Below are positions 28,096-39,128 of a DNA stretch of 58,494 nt, piece by piece. Below the pieces are notes generated by a model. It did no database searches. It saw only the letters and a program-made list of their open reading frames with translations, and was not told where the DNA came from. Origin of the DNA: Clostridia bacterium UC5.1-1D2 (GTDB taxonomy: Bacteria; Bacillota; Clostridia; Lachnospirales; Lachnospiraceae); NCBI GenBank assembly GCA_001304855.1, contig BBZN01000026.1:1-58494 (forward strand). The letters run 5' to 3'. The position numbers and the translations under genes were made by a program. The stretch's first letter is position 1. The number at the start of each line of letters is the position of its first letter.

Positions 28096-28761
28096 ATGAA
28101 GCAAATAAAATCATTTTTCAGCAAATACAGGCACATGTGGATGTTGTCCTACGGCTTTATCTACATCCCCTGGTTTTGTTACCTTGAAAGAACCGTCACC
28201 AGAAACTATCATGTAATGCACGTTTCCATGGATGACTATATTCCTTTCAACGAATATTTTATTATTCCCTATATGCTCTGGTTTTTATACGTAGCCGGAA
28301 CGATCCTCTACTTTATGTTTACCAGCAAAGAGGATTATTACAAAATGTGCATCTTCCTGTTTTCGGGCATGACCATAAGCCTGATCATTTGTACATTTTT
28401 CCGCAACGGTACAGATTTCCGTCCGGCGCTGGATCCCCACAAGAATATATTCACCGGTATGGTAGCGTCTCTCTACAAAGCCGACACGCCTACCAATGTT
28501 TTCCCAAGCATCCATGTGTACAATTCCATCGGAACCCACATCGCAATTATGAAAAGCGAAGCTTTAAGAAAACGCACCGGCATTCGGGTTGGTTCCGCCG
28601 TACTGATGGTATCCATCTGTCTGGCAACTGTTTTCTTAAAACAGCACTCTGTCATCGATATGATCGGTTCCATCATCATGTCCTATGTCATATTCGGCGT
28701 TGTGTACGGTTACAACTGGTCTGCCCAGGACAAGAAGGTTACTGAAAAAGCGTTGGGATAA
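28096..28761 (+). CDS. PAP2-family membrane phosphatase
   Basis: 221 residues with five or six membrane helices. The acid phosphatase motifs are PTNVFPSIHVYNS (C2, with the catalytic His) and KQHSVIDMIGS (C3); the Arg of motif C1 is not obvious. Members remove phosphate from phosphatidic acid or undecaprenyl diphosphate at the outer membrane face. GTGAGAAAGGGG precedes the ATG. It is a single gene with its own promoter and terminator. Confidence 0.83.
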   Translation: MKQIKSFFSKYRHMWMLSYGFIYIPWFCYLERTVTRNYHVMHVSMDDYIPFNEYFIIPYMLWFLYVAGTILYFMFTSKEDYYKMCIFLFSGMTISLIICTFFRNGTDFRPALDPHKNIFTGMVASLYKADTPTNVFPSIHVYNSIGTHIAIMKSEALRKRTGIRVGSAVLMVSICLATVFLKQHSVIDMIGSIIMSYVIFGVVYGYNWSAQDKKVTEKALG

Positions 28762-28783
28762 CAAACGAATGATACTATATGCC

Positions 28784-28822
28784 AAAAGGCGGTGCGCGGC
28801 AGTTCCCGGGCATCGCCTTTTT
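28784..28822 (+). terminator. Terminator of the PAP2 gene
   Basis: AAAAGGCG-GTGC pairs with GCAT-CGCCTTTTT, 22 bases after the stop codon. Confidence 0.8.
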
Positions 28823-28872
28823 GTATCTCCACGGAGCGGGCCCGTTCCATCCCGCCCGCCGGGATAAAAATC

Positions 28873-28903
28873 AAAACCCCCGCAGTAAATCTGCGGAGGT
28901 TTT
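28873..28903. terminator. Second terminator hairpin
   Basis: AAAACCCCCGCAG pairs with CTGCGGAGGTTTT around TAAAT. It is symmetrical, so it can end transcription from the glycosyltransferase side too. Confidence 0.75.
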
Positions 28904-29042
28904 GGCTTTCCCTTTTAATTAAAACCATAAAATTTCTGAGTAATCTTGTAACCCATCAAAAGCAGCTTTCTTCCGCCCTTTCCCGGAAGGTTGCAGCCCT
29001 GGCCTAAAAATCCCAGTCTCAGTCTGAGGTACAGGCGCAGGT

Positions 29043-29933
29043 TCAGTTTTTAAGATACTGCCACAGCTCCGCCTTCTTCTCCAGATTCTCCTCAGTTCCC
29101 GATTTGATGGCCAGAACAGAGCTGACTGTCATCATAATCTCCAGATATTGAGTCATATACTTCCGCAGCTTTCTGCTGCCGATCTTCGTCACGTCGTAAT
29201 ATCCCAGCATCAGCTTTGTAACCCTCAGCTGCTGGTCAATCCGGCCAATCATTACCGTTTCATTTACCGACTGATCCTCTCTGCCTATGTAGTAACGGTA
29301 GAAATTCACATCCAGATAGTAAATGTTTTTCACATGGGGGAGCGGCTGGAATACAAAAATATTATCCACATAAAAGGTATGCTTCGGCAGCTCCAGTCCG
29401 CACTGGCGCAGCAGTTCCGTCCGGTAGATAACAGAGTGCATCAGGATGTACTGCCCGGTCATAAAAAACTTCACATCATCCCATCCAAATACTCTGTCTT
29501 TCGGGAAAGCAGTGTGATACTTCATCACCTTCTTGCGCTTTGCCCCTTCCTTCTCATAGACAAAGTTGCTCACCAGCATATCCAGGGTTTCCTCCCCATA
29601 GACGAACCTGCGCAGAGTTTGAGCACACTGGAAAACGCCTCCTCGTTGACCCAATCGTCGCTGTCCACCACCTTAAAGAAAATACCGGTGGCATTCCGAA
29701 GCCCTGTATTCACGGCTTCCCCCATGCCCTCCGTTCTCCTGGTGAACAGCTTTACAGATGGTGGGATACCGCCTGGCGTACTCGTCTGCAATCTCCGGCG
29801 TCCTGTCCCTGGCGGAACCGTCGTCCACAATAATGATCTCCACTTCCTCCCCGCCGGAAAGCAGCGTCTGTATGCAGTGTTCCATATATGCTTCTGAATT
29901 GTAACAGGGAATCGCTACTGATAATAACTTCAC
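29043..29933 (-). CDS. Family 2 glycosyltransferase
   Basis: About 297 residues. GT-A fold start LLSVAIPCYNSEAYMEHCI, the first acidic motif in EIIIVDDGSARDRTPEIADEY, then NTGLRNATGIFFKVVDSDDW with the metal-binding DxD. Frames are broken near 29730 and 29620. The GTG start at 29933 has AAGGAGGATAAAA. No membrane helix is seen. It should add a sugar to a surface polysaccharide or lipid; donor and acceptor are unknown. It is 14 bases downstream of the CPBP protease gene. Confidence 0.85.
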
Positions 29934-29947
29934 TTTTATCCTCCTTG

Positions 29948-30465
29948 CTATGAGCCCTTAACCACCGTTTTGAGGCACTTATCCGGGATACATGGCGCAG
30001 GCAGGCCTTTTTTGACCTTACCCGAAAACAGCCAATACTGCCAGATTCGCCGCTCCATGCATAATAATTGCCATCCTGTACTTATAATATTCACTGGAGT
30101 CATATCCCACGCCAGCACCATTCCCATCAGGAAGCCGTAGACGCCTGAATCCAGTTTCCATGATAGATCCAAAGCCAGGGATGACAACACAGCAGCCCCG
30201 GGGAAACCCATTCCGGCGCTCAGGAGCCTTCCGAATATGAGCAGCCGGAAGATTCCCTCCTCCGCCACAGGAGCCAGCAGCAGGATGGTAAGCAGCCTCC
30301 TCACGGGATCTGCCTGCACCGCGCTGCCCCCGCCTCATAGGAGGAGCGCATCCAGCCTGGCCAGGGAAGGGCTCCCATTATAAAATTGCCTGCCAAAGCC
30401 GCTCCTGCTACCGCCAGGATACGTATCTGCCACCCCTGAGGCAGCAATCTCTTACCATTATTCAT
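29948..30465 (-). CDS. CPBP-family intramembrane protease
   Basis: About 170 residues in the restored reading. The family motifs EEGIFR (metal-binding Glu pair) and a later MHGAANL (His) can be seen, with a YHGN-like motif recoverable only by changing frame near 30165. At least three frame breaks (near 30320, 30165 and 30090) make the exact protein uncertain, and the end could be 30018 rather than 29948. Members are CAAX protease-like membrane proteases, often linked to bacteriocin immunity. It starts MNNGKRLLPQGW with no strong ribosome site. Confidence 0.6.
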
Positions 30466-30544
30466 ATCAAAGCCCTTCTAAGCATTCTGTTGACAGTATA
30501 GCATGATGGAAGGGCTTTTACCACTACCTTTTTTCTCTTTTCAT

Positions 30545-30573
30545 TTGCAATTTCTCCCAGTTTACCCTATAAT
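30545..30573 (+). promoter_or_regulatory. Promoter of the carbamate kinase gene
   Basis: TTGCAA (30545-30550) and TATAAT (30568-30573) with a 17-base spacer, about 60 bases before the start codon. Confidence 0.7.
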
Positions 30574-30631
30574 AAACTTAATTTAATGAACAATTTCAAG
30601 AATAATTATAAAAACAAGCGAGGTATGGATT

Positions 30632-31561
30632 ATGGCAAAGAAACGCATCGTATTGGCCATCGGCCACAAGGATATGGGTACAAATCTTCCGGAGCAGAAG
30701 GCGGCAGTTGCCAAAACTGCCAAGGTGATTGCGGACTTTATCCAGGAGGGCTGGCAGGTGGCAATCGTACACAGCAACGCTCCTCAGGTTGGCATGATTC
30801 ACACTGCTATGAACGAATTCGGCAAGCAGCATGACGGATACAGCAAGGCTCCCATGTCTGTCTGCTCCGCCATGAGCCAGGGTTATATCGGTTACGATTT
30901 ACAAAACGGCATCCGGGCCGAGCTGATCAAAAGAGGGATCTATAAGCCTGTAAGCACCGTTCTCACACAGGTTACCGTAGATCCCTACGACGAGGCATTC
31001 TACACCCCCGTAAAGGTTGTGGGCCGCGTGATGACAGAGGAGGACGCCAGGGAGGAGGAAGCCAGGGGTAACCATGTAAAGGAGGTTCCCGGAGGATACC
31101 GGCGAATCGTGGCATCCCCTCATCCGGTAGCTATCGTTGAGATTGACGCCATCAAAGCCCTCATGGACGCCGACCAGATTGTCATCGCCTGCGGCGGCGG
31201 CGGTATTCCCGTGATGGAGCAGGGCTACAATCTAAGGGGCGCCAGCGCTATCATTGAGAAGGATTTGGCTACCGGCCTTCTGGCCAAGGAAATCGATGCG
31301 GACGTGATGATGATTCTCACCAGCGTTGAGAATGTGACCTTAAATTACGGGACGCCCGGGGAACAGCCTATCAGCCGCATGACTATCGGCCAGGCCAAAG
31401 ATTATATCAATCAGGGACAGTTTGAATTTGCTTCCATGCTGCCGAAAATTTCCGCCTCTGTTGACTTTCTGGAAAGCGGAAAAGGACGCCAGGCCATTAT
31501 CACGACACTGGACAAGGCCAAGGAAAGCTTAAAGGGTAATGCAGGAACCATAATCCAATAG
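30632..31561 (+). CDS. arcC: Carbamate kinase
   Basis: An intact frame of 309 residues. It makes ATP and carbamate from carbamoyl phosphate in anaerobic arginine, citrulline or purine breakdown. Conserved parts are IGHKDMGTN near the start, RRIVASPHPV, VIACGGGGIPV and the end GKGRQAIITTLDKA. The start follows AGCGAGGTATGGATT. No arginine deiminase or ornithine transcarbamylase gene is nearby; carAB on the other strand 900 bases away uses the same metabolite in the synthetic direction. Confidence 0.95.
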   Translation: MAKKRIVLAIGHKDMGTNLPEQKAAVAKTAKVIADFIQEGWQVAIVHSNAPQVGMIHTAMNEFGKQHDGYSKAPMSVCSAMSQGYIGYDLQNGIRAELIKRGIYKPVSTVLTQVTVDPYDEAFYTPVKVVGRVMTEEDAREEEARGNHVKEVPGGYRRIVASPHPVAIVEIDAIKALMDADQIVIACGGGGIPVMEQGYNLRGASAIIEKDLATGLLAKEIDADVMMILTSVENVTLNYGTPGEQPISRMTIGQAKDYINQGQFEFASMLPKISASVDFLESGKGRQAIITTLDKAKESLKGNAGTIIQ

Positions 31562-31579
31562 ACAGCTACGCGCAGCAAA

Positions 31580-31622
31580 AATCCGGCAGCATGGGCAACG
31601 CCCAATCTGCCGGATTTCTTTT
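31580..31622. terminator. Terminator between arcC and carD
   Basis: AATCCGGCAG (31580-31589) pairs exactly with CTGCCGGATT (31607-31616), followed by TCTTTT on the plus strand. It lies between convergent genes. Confidence 0.85.
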
Positions 31623-31664
31623 ACGCCATTTCTTTCACAGAACACGGCTTCCGCAAGGCCCCTG

Positions 31665-32180
31665 TTATACCGGTTCGCCCTCTGCAAGCACACGCTCCGT
31701 TATATAGTCCACCATCTCATCCCTCTGCATTCCCAGGGACAATGCCAGCTCGGAATAGAGATTATCCTCCGCAGTCTTAAAGTACCGCTCGTCCAAATCC
31801 GTCATTTTCTTCCCCTGCTCCTGACGCTGCCTTCTTCTTAAATACAGCGCTTTGATCATGCTGATCCACACACGGCAGTCGCAGGTTTTAAGAGCCTCCT
31901 TATACCGCTCTTCCCGCTGCTTATCTTCTGTTACCGCCATCTCCTCCACCTCCGGGATCCGGTCGATCAGCTGAAGAGCCTCTTCCTTGGAAAGAAGGGG
32001 CCTGGTGACCGTCATCTCGGAATCCACGGGGGTTACAATTTTGCTGTCCTGCTGGTAGTAAGGTCTTAATACATAGTAGAGCTTTCCCTTAGGACCGTCG
32101 GGCCTGTCTACGGTTATAATGTCCATCACTTCACAGACACCTCTTATTCCGTAAATAATATACTGCCCTTTCTCAAACAT
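31665..32180 (-). CDS. CarD/TRCF-type RNA polymerase-binding regulator
   Basis: 171 residues. The N-terminal ~60 residues (FEKGQYIIYGIRGVCEVMDI ... YYVLRPYYQQDSKIVTPV) match the Tudor-like RNA polymerase interaction domain of CarD/CdnL, and the rest is helical as in the DNA-binding part. Such proteins stabilise open promoter complexes. AGGCGG lies 12 bases before the ATG, and TATAAAAT-like sequence lies upstream. It is a single gene between arcC and carB. Confidence 0.85.
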   Translation of the reverse strand: MFEKGQYIIYGIRGVCEVMDIITVDRPDGPKGKLYYVLRPYYQQDSKIVTPVDSEMTVTRPLLSKEEALQLIDRIPEVEEMAVTEDKQREERYKEALKTCDCRVWISMIKALYLRRRQRQEQGKKMTDLDERYFKTAEDNLYSELALSLGMQRDEMVDYITERVLAEGEPV

Positions 32181-32379
32181 ATTTTACCGCCTGCTTTCCT
32201 CATTTTATAATATCTATATTATACCATTAAAAATTTGTCGATGTCAGGCGTTTTTTGCTGTCACTCAATATTTTCGTCATTTATACCAGAACAGCCTCTG
32301 GACTTTGTTGTGCATAATTACCTGATTTTTTCCGATTTCCTCCATTTTCAGGAGCAGGAGGCAGGGCAAACATAATAAC

Positions 32380-32424
32380 GCCTGATTTCCCGGGACAGTT
32401 TAATTCTGCCGGAAGAAATCAGGC
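32380..32424 (-). terminator. Terminator of the carAB operon
   Basis: GCCTGATTTC (32380-32389) pairs with GAAATCAGGC (32415-32424), with further inner pairs, 13 bases after the carB stop. Confidence 0.75.
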
Positions 32425-32436
32425 GCCCCTTTGACT

Positions 32437-35400
32437 TTATGCGTTTTTCACAGTTGCAATATCGATAAGGGTCAGTTCTCTCGCCCGGTTTTCCAGGCTG
32501 GTCACCAGCGCCCTGGCCGTATCCAGGGAGGTCAGGACATTGACTCCTGTCTCTATGGCATTTCTTCGGATAATAAAGCCGTCATGGCTGCGCTCAGCGC
32601 CTTGGGCCGGAATATCGATAATCAGGTCAATCTGATGGCCTAACACCAGGTCCAGAATATTGGGAGACTCCTGCTCAATCTTGCGGATCTCGTAAGCCTT
32701 CACCCCGTTCTTATTCAGCGTCCCTGCAGTGCCCCTGGTGGCAAATATCTGATAACCAACCGCAGCAAACCTGCGTGCAATCTCCACTGCCTCCTCCTGG
32801 TCGCTGTGACGGATGGACATAATCATCTTCTTATATTTCGGAAGGCGGATTCCCGCTCCCTCGAAGGCCTTGTAAAGAGCCTCGTTAAAAGTTCCGGCAA
32901 TGCCCAGGCACTCGCCTGTAGATTTCATCTCCGGCCCAAGGCTGATATCTGCGCCCCGAATCTTCTCGAAGGAGAATACAGGCATTTTGATTGCTATATA
33001 ATCAGCCGCAGGCTGAAGCCCCGGCGTATATCCCAGCTCCCGGATGGTGTGGCCGCAGATTATCTGTGTAGCCAGAGGAACGATGGGTATGCCTGTCACC
33101 TTGCTGATATAGGGTACCGTACGAGAGGAACGCGGGTTTACCTCTATAATATACACGTCATCTCCATCCACAATAAACTGTATATTAATCATGCCCTTAA
33201 CATGGAGGCTCTGGCCAGCTTTTCCGTGTACTCCACGATAGTGTCGATATTGTGCCTGGTCAGATCCTGGGCCGGATACACGGAGATACTGTCCCCTGAG
33301 TGGATACCCGTCCGCTCTATATGCTGCATAATGCCGGGAATCAGGATATCCGAGCCGTCGCAGATAGCGTCCACCTCAATTTCCTTTCCCATAATATACT
33401 TATCCACAAGAATGGGATGTTCCTGCGCGATCTGGTTGATGATGCCGATAAATTCGTCGATGTCCTCGTCGCTGATTGCAATCTGCATTCCCTGTCCGCC
33501 CAGCACATAGGAGGGCCTTACAAGAACAGGATAGCCCAGCATATTGGCCGCCGCCTTGGCTTCCTCAGCCGTGAACACCGTATGACCTGCAGGTCTTGGG
33601 ATGCTGCATTCCTCCAGGATAGCGTCAAAACGTTCCCTGTCCTCCGCAGCGTCCACATCCTCGGCTGCCGTTCCCAGAATGGGCACGCCCATCTTCATCA
33701 GCGCCTCGGTGAGCTTGATAGCCGTCTGTCCGCCGAACTGCACCACAGCGCCGTCAGGCTTCTCCACATCCACAATGCTCTCCACATCCTCAGGAGTCAG
33801 AGGCTCAAAATACAGCTTATCCGCTATATCAAAGTCTGTGCTTACAGTCTCCGGATTGTTGTTGACTATAATCGTCTCATAACCTTCCCTGCTGAAGGCC
33901 CAGGTACTGTGGACAGAACAGAAATCAAACTCAATCCCCTGCCCGATGCGGATAGGGCCTGAGCCCAGTACCAGCACCTTCTTGCGCCCGCTTGTCTCCA
34001 CAGCCTCATTGAGGCTTCCAAAGCAGGAATAGTAGTACGGAGTCTCGGCAGCAAACTCGGCGGCACAGGTATCCACCATCTTGTAGGCAGCCGTATACCA
34101 TTGTCATAGCGCTGCCGCTTTATCTCTGCCTGGGGGATCTTGGTAAGCCTTGCAATCACATTGTCCGGAAATTCAATTCGCTTGGCCTCCGCCAGAAGCT
34201 CTGTGGTGAGTCCGGCCTTGCCCTCCCCCACTGCCTTGAGAGCATTTTCCATCTCCACCAGAATTGCCAGCTTGTCGATAAACCAGTGGTCGATAAGGGT
34301 AATCTCGTGAATCCTGTCGTAGGAAACGCCTCTGCGGAGCGCTTCTGCAATGCGCCAAATCCTTATATCGTCCACTTTCTCCAGCTGTTCCAGCAGTTCA
34401 CTGTCCGAAAGGCCTGAAAAATCGTAGGACAGAAGGCAGTCCACATGCTGCTCCAGAGAGCGGATGGCTTTCATCAGTCCCCCCTCAAAGTTGGTGCAGA
34501 TGCTCATCACCTCACCAGTGGCCTTCATCTGGGTTCCAAGGGTCCGCTTGGCGCTGATGAATTTGTCAAAGGGAAGCCTTGGCATCTTTACCACACAGTA
34601 GTCAAGCATAGGCTCAAAGCTTGCGTATGTTTTCTTGGTCACTGCATTTTTTATCTCATCCAAGGTGTAGCCCAGGGCAATCTTGGCCGCCACCTTGGCA
34701 ATGGGATAGCCTGTGGCCTTGGATGCCAGGGCTGAGGAACGGCTTACGCGGGGATTGACCTCAATAACGCAGTACTCGAAGCTCTCAGGGTGAAGGGCAT
34801 ACTGTACATTGCAGCCTCCTGTGATCCCCAGCTCGCTGATGATATTCAGGGCTGAGGTGCGCAGCATCTGATATTCCTTGTCGCCCAGGGTCTGGGAGGG
34901 GGCAACCACAATGCTGTCGCCTGTATGAACCCCTACAGTCGATGTTCTCCATGTTACACACAGTGATAACATTTCCTGCACCGTCCCGCATCACTTCATA
35001 CTCGATTTCCTTCCAGCCTGCTATGCACCGCTCCACCAGCACCTGCCCCACGCGGGAAAGCCGGAGTCCGTTCTCCAAAATCTCGGCGCATTCCTGAGGA
35101 TTCCGGGCAATGCCTCCGCCGGAACCGCCCAGGGTGTAGGCCGGCCGGAGTACCACCGGATATCCGATCTGGTCTGCAATCTGGAGGCCGCGGCCACATC
35201 CTCCACTATGTCCGAGGGAGCCACAGGTTCGCCAATCTTCTCCATCGTCTCCTTGAACATCTCGCGGTCCTCAGCCTTCTTGATGGTCAGGGCCGTTGTG
35301 CCGATGAGGCGCACATTGTGCTCCTTCAGAAAACCCGCATCCTCCAGCTCCATAGCCAGGTTTAACCCTGCCTGGCCGCCCAGCGTAGGCAGCACGCTGT

Positions 35401-35650
35401 CGGGCTTTTCCTTTAAAATCAGCTGCTCCACCACTTCCACCGTAAGGGGTTCAATGTACACCCTGTCTGCAATATCCTTATCCGTCATGATCGTGGCAGG
35501 GTTGGAGTTTAAGAGCACCACCTCAACGCCCTCCTCCTTCAGGGAGCGGCAGGCCTGGGTGCCTGCATAATCAAACTCCGCCGCCTGTCCGATGACAATA
35601 GGGCCGGAGCCCAGTACCAGTACTTTTTTGATATCGGGATTCTTAGGCAT
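32437..35650 (-). CDS. carB: Carbamoyl phosphate synthase large subunit
   Basis: About 1071 residues, the normal length. It makes carbamoyl phosphate for pyrimidine and arginine synthesis. Two ATP-grasp halves are seen: the first starts [21 protein letters not shown], the second [19 protein letters not shown], and both carry VRPSY(V/T)LGG-type loops. The C-terminal regulatory domain ends [12 protein letters not shown]. Four single-base breaks (near 35170, 34940, 34100 and 33195) cut it into five frames while all parts stay in order, which is far more like sequencing error than decay. It starts directly at the carA stop. Confidence 0.95.
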
Positions 35651-36722
35651 CAGTCATTCACCTCCATCATTTTAAGGAAACGGTCGAACAGATATCCTGA
35701 ATCCAGAGGACCGGGGCAGGCCTCAGGGTGATACTGTACGGTGAAAATGTTCTTTCCTATATATTTGAGCCCCTCGTTGGTCCCGTCATTTACATTAATA
35801 AACGCAGGCTCTGCCACCTGTGGGTTCACTCTGTCCATATCCACCACATAACCGTGGTTCTGTGAGGAGATATACACCCTTCCTGTCTCCAGGTCCTTCA
35901 CCGGGTGATTGCCTCCTCTGTGCCCGTATTTCAACTTGTAGGTATCCATGCCGTTGGCAAGAGCCATCAGCTGATGTCCCAGGCAGATTGCAAAGATGGG
36001 AACATCCGATGCATAAAGTTTTTTGATTTCTTCTATGATTGCCGTGTTTTCCTTGGGATCTCCGGGGCCGTTGCTGAGCATGATGCCGTCGGGCGCTTCA
36101 GCCAGCACTTCCTCCGCCGGGGTGTCTGCGGGATATACGGTAACCTGGCACCCTTTTGCATTTAAGGAGCGGGCAATGTTCATCTTCGCGCCGTAATCCA
36201 TAAGAGCCACTTTTTTGCCCGTTCCGGGCAGCGTATATTTCTCCTTTGTGGTAGTCCTTAATACAACTCCCGCCACAGTGTAGGATTTCATGCGGTTCAC
36301 AGGCTCGCTTAAATCGGTATATTCCCTGGTGGTAATCATACCGTTCATAGTGCCTTTTTCTCTTAAATTTTAGTGAGGGCTCTTGTATCGATACCACAGA
36401 TACCGGGAATGTCATGCTCTTTTAAGAAATTCTGGATGGTATCCTCGCTACGGAAGTTGCTGGGGATTCTTGATAGTTCTCTGACAATATAGCCGTCCGG
36501 CCAGGGTTTTGCTGACTCCATATCTTCACGGCAGATTCCATAGTTTCCGATGAGGGGATATGTCATCACAACTGCCTGTCCTGCATAGGAGGGGTCGGTC
36601 AGCACTTCCAGATAACCGGTCATTGATGTGTTAAACACGATTTCACTGATTACTTCACGTTCCGAACCAATACTTGTCCCGGTGAATACAGTTCCATCTT
36701 CCAGTATGAGGTATGCTTTCAT
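35650..36722 (-). CDS. carA: Carbamoyl phosphate synthase small subunit
   Basis: About 357 residues. It supplies ammonia from glutamine to CarB. The N-terminal domain starts [15 protein letters not shown]; the class I glutaminase has the nucleophile in [13 protein letters not shown] and the His-Glu pair in [11 protein letters not shown]. One T is missing near 36365. The start at 36722 fits the family's standard N-terminus. Its stop overlaps the carB start (TGATG), giving coupled translation. A TTGAAT/TATAAT promoter lies 90 bases upstream; no PyrR-type attenuator was recognised. Confidence 0.94.
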
Positions 36723-36811
36723 ATGGGGGTACCTGTCCTTTCTCATGTGTTTTCTATTGGGCGCGCCTTTACTTTCAACCGTTCAAACAGATTTCAGCCC
36801 AAATTGTAAAG

Positions 36812-36840
36812 ATTATACTGTATTTCATTCTATTATTCAA
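36812..36840 (-). promoter_or_regulatory. carAB promoter
   Basis: Minus-strand TTGAAT (36840-36835) and TATAAT (36817-36812) with a 17-base spacer, leaving a leader of about 85 bases. Confidence 0.7.
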
Positions 36841-36888
36841 TAGCTTTGGAAGCTAAATTTTTTTGTCCTGCTCTAATTATTTTTAGTT

Positions 36889-37140
36889 TCAGCCTGGAGA
36901 ATTTTCCCGATCCGCCTCCTGGAGCAAAGCCTCCGGTTCCCCGGCAGCCGCCTGATATCCATGGATGTTCCCCTGCCGGATCCTTGCTTCACAGAAATGA
37001 TAGTATCTGCCTTTGTTCTCCTTGCGCCGGGACTCACATAGTGGTAAAATATATCCATCACGCCAGTTCCGGGAGGAGTGCGGTTTTGCCCGTACCGCAG
37101 GTGTCCGGTCTCACAATGATAATCCCGGGAACACGCTGCG
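36889..37140 (-). other. Possible short decayed or frame-broken gene
   Basis: The 500 bases between the carA promoter and the AraC gene hold no clean gene. On the minus strand a protein-like stretch (PGIIIVRPDTCGTGKTALL, with a P-loop-like GTGKT) can be joined through one or two frame changes to MDIFYHYV and YHFCEARIRQGNIHGYQ, ending at 36889. No ribosome site is visible and I recognise no family. It may be a remnant or noise. Confidence 0.25.
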
Positions 37141-37341
37141 GCTGGTGTGATTTATCTTATTCTACCTTATATTATCCCCTATCTTCCCTCCCTTTCCTTC
37201 GCCCCTACTATTCCCAGCGTACATTTACCCACAACGGCATTTTTATTTTTCCCATATACGTGAAAGAAAGGTGTCATATCATTCAAGAAATTTTCGTCCG
37301 GTCATGGTAAACTGATGACAGAAAAAGGAGGAGGAAATCAA

Positions 37342-38208
37342 ATGCACTTGGAACAGGAACAGAGGCATATCTATTATGATCACGATCTCGGAATAGAAGC
37401 CTACAACTTAAGCGGAATTGTCCAGAAATTTCCAAACCATTTTCACGATTACTATGTCATCGGGTTTGTGGAGGGAGGCAAACGGCATCTGTGGTGCAAG
37501 GGGCAGGAATACGATTTGGCTTCCGGGGACCTGATCTTATTCAATCCCAGAGATAACCATTACTGCGCGCCCATCAACGGCGATATCCTGGATTACCGGG
37601 CCGTAAACATCAAAACAGAGGTGATGCTGCAGGCAGTAAAAGAGATAACAGGTAAGGAGTTTACGCCCCATTTTACGCTGAATGTAGTCTACCAAAGCGA
37701 TATCACCCATACCCTGGATGAATTATACAATTCCATTCTCAGCCATGAAACCAAATTCAAAAAGGAGGAGGCCTTCTTTTTTCTCCTGGAGCAGATTTTG
37801 CAGGACTACGCGGAACCCTTTGACAAGGTCGATATACAGGAACCAAACCAGCAGATAAAGACCCTCTGCAACTATATGGAAGAGCATTTCCCGGAAAATA
37901 TTACGCTGGATGACCTGCTGTCCATGACAAGCTTCGGTAAATCTTATCTGCTGCGCTCTTTCACAAAACAGGTGGGCGTCTCCCCCTACCGCTACCTCCA
38001 GACGATCCGCCTTGAAAAGGCGAAAACCTTTCTGGAGCAGGGAATCCCTCCCATTGATGCAGCCAGTATGGCTGGCTTTGCGGATCAAAGCCACTTTACC
38101 AATTTTTTCAAAGAATTTATCGGACTGACGCCAAAGCAGTATCAACGGATATTTACCGGCGTCCCGGCTCCTGCAGAGCCGGCAAAGGAGTGGCCCAATG
38201 AAAACTGA
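37342..38208 (+). CDS. AraC-family transcriptional regulator
   Basis: About 288 residues. An N-terminal cupin-type sensing domain (FHDYYVIGFVEGGKRHLW, DLILFNPRDNH) and a C-terminal double HTH: ITLDDLLSMTSFGKSYLLRSF and PPIDAASMAGFADQSHFTNFF, ending in the family signature FIGLTPKQYQR. The start at 37342 has AAGGAGGAGGAAATCAA. The next gene, an EamA transporter, overlaps its end by 11 bases, so the regulator and transporter form a unit and the regulator probably controls the pair. Confidence 0.9.
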   Translation: MHLEQEQRHIYYDHDLGIEAYNLSGIVQKFPNHFHDYYVIGFVEGGKRHLWCKGQEYDLASGDLILFNPRDNHYCAPINGDILDYRAVNIKTEVMLQAVKEITGKEFTPHFTLNVVYQSDITHTLDELYNSILSHETKFKKEEAFFFLLEQILQDYAEPFDKVDIQEPNQQIKTLCNYMEEHFPENITLDDLLSMTSFGKSYLLRSFTKQVGVSPYRYLQTIRLEKAKTFLEQGIPPIDAASMAGFADQSHFTNFFKEFIGLTPKQYQRIFTGVPAPAEPAKEWPNEN

Positions 38209-39128
38209 GACGAATCTGAAAGGCCATGGAGCGGCCTTTGTAACCATTCTTATCTGGGGAACTACGTTTATCTCCACCAAAGTGCTTCTCCGGACATTTA
38301 CACCTATCGAAATTTTGTTTATACGGTTTACCATCGGCTATTTTGCACTGTGGTGCGTCTGCCCCCGCAGGCTTAACCTGTGCCAAAAGAAAGAGGAGTG
38401 GTATTTTGCAGCCGCCGGACTGTGCGGCGTAACCCTCTACTACCTCTTTGAAAATATTGCGCTGACCTTCACCCTGGCTTCCAATGTAGGCGTTATTATC
38501 TCCGTGGCGCCCTTTTTTACCGTTATCTTTTCCTGTATATTTTTGCACAGCGGCCGCCCGAATATCCGCTTTTTTGCAGGATTTCTCATTGCTCTGGCAG
38601 GAATTTTCATGATTAGCTTCAGCAGTGAAAGCGCCCTCAAATTGAGTCCTGCGGGAGATATCCTGGCCATCGCCGCAGCAGTGATCTGGGCCGCTTATTC
38701 TACCATCACAAAAAAATAAGCGGTTTTGGTTACAACACCATACAGTCTACAAGGCGGACCTTTTTTTACGGGCTGGTTTTTATGATTCCCGTTTTATATT
38801 TTATGGATTTTCACATTCAGGCAGCCCCGTTCAAAGATATAAAAAACATCTTAAATCTTCTGTTTCTGGGATTTGGAGCATCCGCCTCTGCTTTGTGACA
38901 TGGAATCTTGCGGTAAAAATCCTGGGCTCCGTGAGGACAAGCGTGTATATCTATATGGTGCCGGTGATCACTGCAGTGACTTCTGCAGCCGTCCTCCATG
39001 AGGTGTTGACCCGGACCATGGCATGTGGAATTGTATTAACTCTGATCGGCCTCTTCCTATCGGAAAACAGGACATCAGAACAAAAGGACAAAAGGGAGTA
39101 CAAGATTTATGGAAACACAAGATCATAA
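38198..39128 (+). CDS. EamA/DMT-family transporter
   Basis: About 310 residues with ten predicted membrane helices in two EamA repeats. The first repeat shows AAFVTILIWGTTFISTKVLL and the second SPAGDILAIAAAVIWAAYSTITKK. Frames are broken near 38717 (A run) and 38885. It exports or takes up a small metabolite; the substrate cannot be told. Its start lies inside the AraC gene and its end overlaps the DUF2000 gene. Confidence 0.83.

Noticed and set aside
33300..33962. Long plus-strand open frame inside carB
   Set aside because: It is the antisense shadow of a conserved gene with His/Arg-rich shadow composition.
32437..36746. carA/carB as pseudogenes
   Set aside because: Five breaks of one base each, with all motifs kept in order in an essential pathway, fit read error better than decay.
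36846..37310. Plus-strand frame of 154 residues before the AraC gene
   Set aside because: Pro/Ser-rich with no start signal or recognisable domain; probably chance.
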